This document shows, piece by piece, positions 6,359 through 13,143 of a stretch of 14,908 nt of DNA. The stretch spans positions 1 through 14,908 of the forward strand of contig JAICQC010000066.1 in NCBI GenBank assembly GCA_025938055.1, read 5' to 3'. The notes below the pieces were generated by a model. That model searched no databases and was not told the DNA's origin. It saw nothing but the letters and a program-made list of their open reading frames with translations. The position numbers and the translations under genes were made by a program. This DNA comes from Anaerolineales bacterium. GTDB taxonomy: Bacteria; Chloroflexota; Anaerolineae; Anaerolineales; Villigracilaceae. Each line of letters opens with the position of its first letter. The first letter of the stretch is position 1.

Positions 6359-7405
6359 ATGTACGGTTCACCGAAAACGCGGGCACGTTCATCGTTCAAG
6401 AACAAACTGTTCGATCTGGCGGATCGAACAGGCTTAACTCGAGCAGGGCGCGGTTTGTGGAGAAGATCGCTGACCGTATTAAATTACCATCGTATCGCGG
6501 ATCCTTATCAGGCAGATTTCGACTCATTCAAACCTAACGTCAGCGCGACACCTGAAGGCTTCGATCGCCAGATGGACTATGTGGCAAAGTGGTTCCAGGT
6601 GGTGTCTCTGCGGGATGTTGTTGCGTGGCTGGATGGTCACAAGGAACTCCCGCCCCACGCAGCATTAATCACTTTCGACGATGGATATCTTGATAACTAC
6701 ACAACTGCCTTTGCCATCCTGCGCCAGTATCACTTCCCGGCAATAATCTTTTTGACCACAGGGCACATCGGCACGGATGCACCCTTTTACTGGGACCTGG
6801 CAGCCTACTGTTTTTCTCACACGGAACACGATCACATCACCTTTCCCGATGGAAAGATACAGCACTGGTCGAACCAGGCACAACGCGATGAGGTATGCAG
6901 GGATTGGATCGAGTCTTTGAAAACACTGCCTCAATCTGAAAAACAGGATTGGGTGCAGCGCCTGCCTGCAGGACTTGACGTTTCCATTCCCGCAGGCTAT
7001 TTTCGAGGCTTGATGATGAATTGGGACCAGGTAAGAGAGATGGAGAAAGCTGGCATCGAGTTTGGTGCACATACGATCAATCATCCCATTCTGACGCGCA
7101 TCTCCATTGAGGAAGTCTGTAAAGAGGTAGAGGGATCAAGATCGAAAATTGAGGAGGAAATCGGAAGACCCGTCTTGGGCTTTGCCTATCCCAACGGTCA
7201 GCCCTCGGACCTGGACGCGCAGATCGAGAAAGTCGTTGCCGATTCCGGCGTCCGCACCGCGTTCACTCTCTTAACCGGTCCCAGTTCGCTGGTCGAAGTG
7301 AGACGCAACCCCTATGCCATCCGCCGGATTTTTATCTCGCACAGGCATTCCCTCGCGATGTTTGCGGGCTTGCTCCATCCCTTAAACCGCTACAATATTC
7401 TGTGA
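6359..7405 (+). CDS. NodB-type polysaccharide deacetylase (carbohydrate esterase family 4)
   Basis: 348 residues. CE4 motifs are intact: TFDDG (105-109, catalytic Asp and metal Asp), HTINH (238-242, the two metal-binding His) and AYPNG (276-280). The early YHRI (43-46) is typical of this subfamily in polysaccharide loci. It should remove N-acetyl groups from an amino sugar using a divalent metal. There is no signal peptide or membrane helix, so it probably acts in the cytoplasm on a nucleotide- or lipid-linked sugar. The ATG directly follows the TAA of the GT4 gene (zero spacing). Its last 24 bp overlap the end of the convergent FkbM gene. An insert of roughly 80 residues between motifs 1 and 2 (about 145-220) is larger than in minimal NodB domains. 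Substrate is unknown. Confidence 0.88.
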   Translation: MYGSPKTRARSSFKNKLFDLADRTGLTRAGRGLWRRSLTVLNYHRIADPYQADFDSFKPNVSATPEGFDRQMDYVAKWFQVVSLRDVVAWLDGHKELPPHAALITFDDGYLDNYTTAFAILRQYHFPAIIFLTTGHIGTDAPFYWDLAAYCFSHTEHDHITFPDGKIQHWSNQAQRDEVCRDWIESLKTLPQSEKQDWVQRLPAGLDVSIPAGYFRGLMMNWDQVREMEKAGIEFGAHTINHPILTRISIEEVCKEVEGSRSKIEEEIGRPVLGFAYPNGQPSDLDAQIEKVVADSGVRTAFTLLTGPSSLVEVRRNPYAIRRIFISHRHSLAMFAGLLHPLNRYNIL

Positions 7406-8185
7406 CCGCGACATCTTTGGCATAATCAATTGGTACTTTTCATCAGTAATAAAAAACGAGTTAGGCGAGCCGTGTTCCCCTTCAATAAACTTTCCCTTCG
7501 CATATCGATACAATCTGTAGCCAAACGGTTCCAGGAATTTTACGATGGCATCATCCTGCTCATTCGATTCCATCAGAATGACCGGATGGCAATTTCTGAT
7601 CGTCGCCTCACCTCCTCGAACGACTGCCAGCTCGGCCCCCTGCACATCCACCTTCATAAAGAAGGGCTCCAGATTCAAATCATCCAACCGTTTGATCTCA
7701 CAGCTGATTTCACGCATCTGCAGACGTTTCCTGTCGTAAAAAAGGATCGTCTCCGACAGCCAGGTGTCATCAAAATCAGGTGACAGAGATCCCCATCCAT
7801 CAAACTCATAACCGCGATAGACCGGCACGTAGAATTTATACTGACCCTGGCTCTCTCCAAGACCAAAATTAAACAACCTTACCCGATCATTAGAGGTGAA
7901 TCTCGCCCGTACCTTTTTGAACACATACGGATTTGGTTCAAAGGAATAGATGGTAGTGTTCCTGCTTTTTTTAAGGAAAACATCTATTGCCGCGCCTTGA
8001 TTTGCCCCAATATCCAAAAACAAAACACCCGGATGATCAGGGAAGAGGTCTACGACATTAAAATCATCCTCGACCACAGAGTTAAACATGGTTCTCAGGA
8101 ACCGCTTGAAAAAATAGGCAGCATCTTTTGTAAATGGAAAAAACGTCATCAACGTTCGTGCGGTTTTTTTTAAGTTTTTTTTCAT
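7382..8185 (-). CDS. FkbM-family SAM-dependent methyltransferase
   Basis: 267 residues from the ATG at 8185. It has the SAM-binding loop FLDIGANQG (56-64), the acidic residue after strand 2 (SFEPNPY, 81-87) and the FkbM signature MKVDVQGAELAVVRGG (177-192). Family members O-methylate sugars or polyketides, so here it most likely caps or decorates the polysaccharide. An in-frame GTG at 8236 would overlap the upstream stop by 4 bp and add 17 residues. The ATG is preferred because GGGAA lies about 9 nt upstream and a basic, family-like N-terminus follows. The first codons contain two runs of eight A on the coding strand. It is the last gene of the eight-gene minus-strand operon and ends inside the 3' end of the convergent deacetylase gene. 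Confidence 0.87.
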   Translation of the reverse strand: MKKNLKKTARTLMTFFPFTKDAAYFFKRFLRTMFNSVVEDDFNVVDLFPDHPGVLFLDIGANQGAAIDVFLKKSRNTTIYSFEPNPYVFKKVRARFTSNDRVRLFNFGLGESQGQYKFYVPVYRGYEFDGWGSLSPDFDDTWLSETILFYDRKRLQMREISCEIKRLDDLNLEPFFMKVDVQGAELAVVRGGEATIRNCHPVILMESNEQDDAIVKFLEPFGYRLYRYAKGKFIEGEHGSPNSFFITDEKYQLIMPKMSRSQNIVAV

Positions 8186-8232
8186 TGCAGAGTTTCCCAG
8201 TGTTCCTGCGTATGAGAGGCTGACGAAAAGCC

Positions 8233-9480
8233 TCACCCAAGAAGGCTATTGTAAACTTGAGTCATCTGCCTTGCAATAGCTGTCCAGCTAAAGCGCGTTT
8301 CCGAGAGGTGGCGGGAGTATTCGCCCATGATCTTTGCAAGCTCGGGTTTGTTGACCAGTGTCAGGATTTTTTCCGCAAGCTCAGGCGGCGAACATGCCGG
8401 GACCAGAAAGCCACTCCGTCCATGTTCCACAGCCTCTGGCAGACCACCTACTTCCGTAGCAACGACCGGACGCCCAAATGTATATGCAACCTGCAGCGCG
8501 CCACTCTGTGTGCTGCTGCGATAGGGGTAGACGGAAACGGTCGCCAGCCTCATCAAAGCGCTCACCTCATCTAGCGGTATATAACGAAGGTCGAGAGCGA
8601 CGTGTTCTGCGAGATTCAATTCTACAATCTTTTCCCTCAATTCCTTCATATTCATGTGCTTGGTGGGATAGCCGGCAATCAGGAGCTTGGCGTCGCTGGA
8701 CTGGCGAACGAGGGCAAACGCTTCGATCAGATCTTCGATCCCCTTACTAGGTGCCAGCAGCCCGAAGAACAGGACAACTGGCTGGCTCGGGCGCACTCCA
8801 TAGCGCTCACGGATGGCTGCCATATCATAGTTCTGTGGAAAATATTTGAGCAACCAGCCTGAATTCCCGTGTGGAATGATATGAGTCCTTTCGCGTCGGA
8901 CAAAAGGGAAGAGTGACAAAAACTTCTCACGGTTTTCACTGGCATGGAAAAATAGGGCAGAAAAATTCTTGTAAATATCGGCATAGGCACGTAATCCCAG
9001 GGATGCAAGAGGTCCTCCGACGCTTTCACGCAGTTCGAACTCGTGGCAGATCTGCGTCAGGAGCAAACCGCGGCGTCGCATTTGCGCCAGAAAAATGGCT
9101 TCGAACGGAAAATTGATCTTGGAGAACTGGACGATATCTGGTTTGAGATCGGTCAGGTAATGGGTCAGGCTGACCCAGGCTGAGATCAGGCGAATCGCTC
9201 GCTGCCCGCGCCTCGCCGTCCGACGGACCTTTTGCCAGCGTCGCTGCCAGGCGCTGGCGCTGATATTTTGGGCAGCCTGTGGGTCGAACAGGCTCCACAA
9301 ATCCAGTATGTTATTGACCTGAAAATTGTGCGGCAGGTGAGCCAGTTCATACTCCTTCCCGGTAACAAGAGTGACATCAATTCCCTCATCCGCCAGGGCA
9401 GTGCAAAGCTGATAGGTGTAATGGATCAGCCCCCCACTGCCATTCGGTTCGACAAAAACCAGCCGAAGTTTATTTTCCAT
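8233..9480 (-). CDS. Family 4-like glycosyltransferase with altered EX7E motif
   Basis: 415 residues. The N-terminal domain has the glycine-rich acceptor loop NGSGGLIHY (13-21). The donor domain begins at LFFGLLAPSKGIEDLIEAF (237-255) and ends with GRPVVATEVGGLPEAV. The usual EX7E motif is replaced by SSTQSGALQVAY (322-333), a variant seen in a GT4 subgroup that uses a T-Q-S-G loop, so the enzyme is probably active with a different donor-contact pattern. A basic segment (about 80-97, rich in R and K) in the first domain could contact membrane lipid. Its start overlaps the end of the preceding GT4 gene by 11 bp, with only a weak ribosome site, consistent with translational coupling. Donor and acceptor are not predictable. 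Confidence 0.83.
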   Translation of the reverse strand: MENKLRLVFVEPNGSGGLIHYTYQLCTALADEGIDVTLVTGKEYELAHLPHNFQVNNILDLWSLFDPQAAQNISASAWQRRWQKVRRTARRGQRAIRLISAWVSLTHYLTDLKPDIVQFSKINFPFEAIFLAQMRRRGLLLTQICHEFELRESVGGPLASLGLRAYADIYKNFSALFFHASENREKFLSLFPFVRRERTHIIPHGNSGWLLKYFPQNYDMAAIRERYGVRPSQPVVLFFGLLAPSKGIEDLIEAFALVRQSSDAKLLIAGYPTKHMNMKELREKIVELNLAEHVALDLRYIPLDEVSALMRLATVSVYPYRSSTQSGALQVAYTFGRPVVATEVGGLPEAVEHGRSGFLVPACSPPELAEKILTLVNKPELAKIMGEYSRHLSETRFSWTAIARQMTQVYNSLLG

Positions 9481-10660
9481 ACGCCTGTAATTGACTCAAG
9501 TAAAGTTGTTTCAATTCCTCAACCTGCCGCTGAATACTAAACTTTCGCTGGACAATCTCCCAGCCCTTCGCTCCCATAGAAGTGCGTTTCCCGGCGTCGC
9601 CAAGCAAGTGGTTACACGCAGAAGCAAGCGCGTCCACATCTTCGGCTTCCACCAGGCAGCCGTTCTGTTCATCTATGACCATTTCGGGAATCCCTCCCAC
9701 CCGGCTCGCGACAATCGGCAGGCGCGCCGCCATCGCTTCTGCCAGAACAGTGGGCAATGCTTCCGTCAGTGTGGGCAACACAAATATGTCGCTCGCTGCC
9801 AAGAGCCGCGGCACGTCCTTGCGCATTCCGGCAAAGATCACCTGTTTCCCTACGTCTGCCTTGCGGACTTCCTCCATCAACGCCTCATGGTGTGTCCCGT
9901 TCCCGATGATCAAGTAATAGATATCCGGGTGGGAAGCCAGAATGCCAGGCAACGCACGTATCATAAACTGAATTCCCTTGAGGGGACGCAGCACCGCAAC
10001 GGTTGTCAGAAGCTTGGCATCAGCCGGGATCCCGAGTTCCGCGCGGACCTCCGTCCGTTCGCGCTGGCGGTCCAGACTTGCAAAGTGTGAGAGATCGATC
10101 CCGTTGTAGATCGTGGTCACCTGATCAGGAGCGGCGCCGCTGATGTCAAGGTGATACTGACGCGCCTCCTCCGAGACCGAAATCACTTGGTCACAAAAAT
10201 GGCGCAGGACGAACCATTCCAGTTTTTGGTGAAACTTCGATTTGGTCTTCACTTCGAGCGACGGAAGCACATGGATTGTACACACGCTGGGCAATCGTAT
10301 TAGCTTCGCCGAAACATTTCCCAGAATATTGGCAAATTCAAGTTGGGTATGTACCAGATCAGCGTCAATATCTTTCAGATATCCCGTGAGCTTCGGCAGC
10401 ACATTCAGATCACGCAGACGTTTGATATCCAGGCAATCCACTCGAATCCCCAGTGAGCGAATCTCGTCCGCTATCGGGTTGCCGTCCTTGGACTGCAGCG
10501 CGCAGACATGAGGCTCGAAATCTATGCGGCTCAAATGCTTCAGGATCGGCACCATCAGCCGCTCTGCGCCACCCATGCTCAAGCCGTCTATGACATAAAC
10601 AATTCTATATTTGCGTGCAGGCTGGTTTACCGTATCCAAAATTGCATCCTTTATTTCCAT
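9470..10660 (-). CDS. Family 4 glycosyltransferase
   Basis: 396 residues from the ATG at 10660. GLSMGGAERLMVPIL (26-40) is the glycine-rich loop seen in many exopolysaccharide GT4 enzymes. YNGIDLSHF (185-193) links the two domains, VAVLRPLKGI (221-230) starts the donor domain, and TEALPTVLAEAMA contains the EX7E pair (E300, E308) followed by GGIPEMV. A retaining glycosyltransferase for repeat-unit assembly is the natural reading. The ATG lies 1 bp after the kinase gene's stop, with AGGA about 11 nt upstream. In-frame ATGs at 10672 and 10696 would overlap the kinase gene and have worse ribosome sites. The 3' end overlaps the next gene by 11 bp. Confidence 0.87.
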   Translation of the reverse strand: MEIKDAILDTVNQPARKYRIVYVIDGLSMGGAERLMVPILKHLSRIDFEPHVCALQSKDGNPIADEIRSLGIRVDCLDIKRLRDLNVLPKLTGYLKDIDADLVHTQLEFANILGNVSAKLIRLPSVCTIHVLPSLEVKTKSKFHQKLEWFVLRHFCDQVISVSEEARQYHLDISGAAPDQVTTIYNGIDLSHFASLDRQRERTEVRAELGIPADAKLLTTVAVLRPLKGIQFMIRALPGILASHPDIYYLIIGNGTHHEALMEEVRKADVGKQVIFAGMRKDVPRLLAASDIFVLPTLTEALPTVLAEAMAARLPIVASRVGGIPEMVIDEQNGCLVEAEDVDALASACNHLLGDAGKRTSMGAKGWEIVQRKFSIQRQVEELKQLYLSQLQAYGK

Positions 10661-10661
10661 G

Positions 10662-11684
10662 TCAATTGGCATCCTGCCAGTGCAGCAGTTCAGCAAAAAG
10701 ATAGCGCCACATCAGATCGTCCGGGTGACTGTAGCCAAATTCCAGGGCGGAGCGCACCGCTTTCTCCACACAACACAACATCATGCCATATTTTTGAGGC
10801 AGCAGCACGTAATGTTCAGGCATTCCGTAAGCAGACAAATACTCAGGGATTACGGTGCTGTGCCACTCGCGCAAAAGACCATATGCCTCTATGGCACGTT
10901 GTGCTACAGCTTCATCTCCGGTTGCAGAAAGAGCGCCCGCCAGCAGGAAAAAATATACGTCCATGCTCACGTCCGCAGACCAACGTGCGAATTGCCAATC
11001 AATCAGTTTTAGACCTTGTGTTTCGTCGCGGATCATGTTCCCATGCCAGAAGTCACCCTGGATGATCACTTTGTGCGTGGCCGCCGAAGTGTTACGCTCT
11101 ACGACCTGTACCAGTTCAGACAGGATCTGCTCTTCCTCAAAGGTCAACGGGAAAAGATTCTTAAACTTATCCGCCTTTACTGAAAATGAGAGATCAGGGG
11201 ATTCACCAACTTCAAGCGGACTCTCTGTCAGACGGTTCAGATCGCGCAAAACGCGCGCCGCCGTGTTCGCCAACGCCGATACCTGTTCAGGATTGCCCCA
11301 GAACGACCGGCGCGAAAGTCGCGTCAGACTCTCGCCCGACACGTAGGAGATCAACAGTGCAGGTCTCAGCTGCAGTTCCGTCAGGGCATACGGTTTTGGA
11401 ACATACCGTGTCGCCTCCTCACCGATACAACTCCACAACTCCATAAGGTGATCATATTCAGTCTTCAGCATCCAGCCATTTTCCATTAAACGCGGCACCT
11501 TCGCCACAAGGACCGGATCGGTCTGGCTGTCATTGAAGCCAAAGAGAATCACATTATCGTGAAAATCGGCATCCCCGTTGGAAAGCATCATCCAGCGCAA
11601 TGGTGACGCAAGAAGCCGCGGCTCTCTCTCGCCCAGCGAAAGCGAAAACGCCGAAAGATCCTCCAGGAAGGATTGCATCAACAT
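10662..11684 (-). CDS. APH/choline-kinase-fold phosphotransferase
   Basis: 340 residues. The kinase-like layout includes a candidate ATP-binding Lys (K62 in VAKVPR) and a helix Glu (E76 in LKTEYDHL). The hinge region is LLISYVSGES (110-119). The catalytic loop is IIQGDFWHGNM (207-217, D211 and N216), and the metal-binding Asp is in LIDWQ (D229). These are the hallmarks of the APH family, which phosphorylates small hydroxyl compounds such as sugars, choline or aminoglycosides. The position between a methyltransferase-like gene and glycosyltransferase genes suggests it acts on a sugar or a glycan-linked substrate, not on an antibiotic. Its ATG abuts the TAA of the preceding gene with no gap, and it is followed by a GT4 gene after 1 bp. 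Substrate is unknown. Confidence 0.8.
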   Translation of the reverse strand: MLMQSFLEDLSAFSLSLGEREPRLLASPLRWMMLSNGDADFHDNVILFGFNDSQTDPVLVAKVPRLMENGWMLKTEYDHLMELWSCIGEEATRYVPKPYALTELQLRPALLISYVSGESLTRLSRRSFWGNPEQVSALANTAARVLRDLNRLTESPLEVGESPDLSFSVKADKFKNLFPLTFEEEQILSELVQVVERNTSAATHKVIIQGDFWHGNMIRDETQGLKLIDWQFARWSADVSMDVYFFLLAGALSATGDEAVAQRAIEAYGLLREWHSTVIPEYLSAYGMPEHYVLLPQKYGMMLCCVEKAVRSALEFGYSHPDDLMWRYLFAELLHWQDAN

Positions 11685-12332
11685 TTAAGCCGCCGCGACC
11701 GCCAGATAGCACGGTAAAAATCGGGAAACCCGAGCCAGCCCTATTGTTCGTGCCAGCACGTTTAGTATCTTCACCACAGCTGGTTTTCGCCGAAAACGAT
11801 GGTGCAACGCAAACTGCATGGGCTGAGGATTAAGATCAAAAATATATTCGGGAATACTTAAGTCTGGCATGGCGCCAAACATCTTGATGAGTTTGAACCC
11901 GGCTCGATGCAATTGAGCGGCAACGCGGCGCGGTGCGGAGGCATGATACGTTGAACGCTCGCCAGGGCGAAGATACCAGGCGTTGTTAAACCCCACCAGG
12001 AAGTAGCCGTTCGGATCAATCAAACCTCGGTAGGTACGGAAAAACTCGACTTGATCCGTGTACCCTGTGCTCACCCACCTCACCGGCAAACCGAATGGAA
12101 ACACCAGAGACTGGACGTTGAGGCTCCCGTTCTGCTTAATGCTCGAAGATGATAGTTGATTGGATAACGGAACGCCCACTTCTGCAAGAGTCTGGCTGAA
12201 CTCCTCATCCTCTTCAAAGACGACGTACATTTTCCGCATGTCAGCCATCGGTAGTAAAAAACGCCAGTCCAGGCTGTAATTAAAAACCCGTGGCTGAAAT
12301 GGCTTGATAGTCTCCTGAAGATCGGTTCGCAT
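11685..12332 (-). CDS. Methyltransferase-like protein without a visible SAM loop
   Basis: 215 residues. The first part (DWRFLLPM at 22-29, then KMYVVFEEDEEFSQTLAEVG) lines up in style with the start of class I SAM methyltransferase domains, but no GxGxG-type loop is present. The middle (FFRTYRGLIDPNGYFLVGFNNAWYL, around 97-121) looks like the strand 4-5 region 'lrpgG-lli---N--w' of such enzymes. The conserved-looking tail APRRVAAQLHRAGF (133-146) followed by FGAMPDLSIPEYIFDL (152-167) resembles C-terminal segments of methyltransferase-like proteins in polysaccharide loci. It may be a degenerate methyltransferase, a partner of the kinase encoded right after it (TAA directly followed by ATG), or an enzyme of unknown type. 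The start lies 3 bp after the sulfotransferase stop. Family assignment is tentative. Confidence 0.6.
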   Translation of the reverse strand: MRTDLQETIKPFQPRVFNYSLDWRFLLPMADMRKMYVVFEEDEEFSQTLAEVGVPLSNQLSSSSIKQNGSLNVQSLVFPFGLPVRWVSTGYTDQVEFFRTYRGLIDPNGYFLVGFNNAWYLRPGERSTYHASAPRRVAAQLHRAGFKLIKMFGAMPDLSIPEYIFDLNPQPMQFALHHRFRRKPAVVKILNVLARTIGLARVSRFLPCYLAVAAA

Positions 12333-12335
12333 GGT

Positions 12336-13142
12336 TCACTCCACAATGGGACCGATCCAATCCGGGTCCGTCAGGCTGTAGCCAAAACACTTAATACGTT
12401 TTCCATAGCTTCGAATGATGGAGCGGTTAACCATCCCGGAGAAAAACCCGGAAAGCCTCCGGTTCCACATTTTGAAGTACTTCTTGTTCACATCCGCGAT
12501 GATTTTTTCGTTCATCGGCGAATAGTTCAAGCCAAGAAAACGATGGATATCATTCACCCATGTATGAGGCTCGGCGACAAACTCCTCATACTTCACAACG
12601 AATGAGTTGTTAAGAAATTTCTGGTCAGCCTGGAAGATCTCGTGACAAACCAGCCAGTGTTCGAAGATACGAGGCAGACTCCTCCAGTTGACCCTGTATT
12701 TGCGATACCACTTCTGCGTGGCGTAGGAGACAGCCAGCGGGTGGCGCAGCATCACAATGAAGTATGAGCTGGGAAACATCGCCTGCAGGAATCTCGTGCG
12801 GATGAGGTTTGGAGGTGACTTCTCCAGCAGGTAGGTTTTTTCCAGATCCCAATAGCGGCTCCACTCAGAAAAGAGTTTCTGGCGGTTCGCTTCAGAGATG
12901 AGCGGAGAGGATTCAGTCAGGTGTGCCTCGGGGTGAAAGCCAAATTCTCCTGCTCCCCCATAAAAACCGGAGGGTGGATAGACCGTCTGCAGGTGCATTC
13001 CCTCGTCCTCAGGAGAGTCGGTGCCTTTGAAGCCGCTCACCTGCGGGTGATCGCGCAGCGCACGAAATAACACAGAAGTTCCGCTGCGGTGCAATCCACA
13101 TACAAAAATATAGCGATGATCAGATAAGATAGCTTTTTCCAT
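12336..13142 (-). CDS. PAPS-dependent sulfotransferase
   Basis: 268 residues from the ATG at 13142. The 5'-phosphosulfate-binding P-loop GLHRSGTS is at 16-23 and the 3'-phosphate-binding Arg/Ser pair at R133 and S139 (LRHPLAVSYATQKW). LLEKSPPNLIRTRFLQAMFP (105-124) is a common feature of this family. It should transfer sulfate from PAPS to a hydroxyl or amine, here presumably on the polysaccharide or its precursor. There is no signal peptide, so it acts in the cytoplasm. A longer frame to 13244 would overlap the flippase gene by about 100 bp and put an unrelated 34-residue tail before the P-loop. The chosen ATG sits 1 bp after the flippase stop. No PAPS-synthesis genes are in the window. Confidence 0.85.
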   Translation of the reverse strand: MEKAILSDHRYIFVCGLHRSGTSVLFRALRDHPQVSGFKGTDSPEDEGMHLQTVYPPSGFYGGAGEFGFHPEAHLTESSPLISEANRQKLFSEWSRYWDLEKTYLLEKSPPNLIRTRFLQAMFPSSYFIVMLRHPLAVSYATQKWYRKYRVNWRSLPRIFEHWLVCHEIFQADQKFLNNSFVVKYEEFVAEPHTWVNDIHRFLGLNYSPMNEKIIADVNKKYFKMWNRRLSGFFSGMVNRSIIRSYGKRIKCFGYSLTDPDWIGPIVE

Positions 13143-13143
13143 T

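Noticed and set aside
9491..10090. 199-codon plus-strand open frame, and similar long frames at 10508-11065 and 4438-4893
   Set aside because: The first two lie antisense to clear GT4 and kinase genes, and the third overlaps the GT2 gene in another frame. Their translations are rich in His, Arg, Cys and Gln without family features, as expected of shadows.
10661..10696. Upstream ATG starts (10696, 10672) for the GT4 gene
   Set aside because: Both overlap the kinase gene and lack ribosome sites at a usable distance. The ATG at 10660 follows the kinase stop by 1 bp.
10662..11684. Aminoglycoside resistance gene
   Set aside because: The fold is APH-like, but the operon context is glycan assembly and nothing specific to antibiotic-modifying subfamilies is visible.
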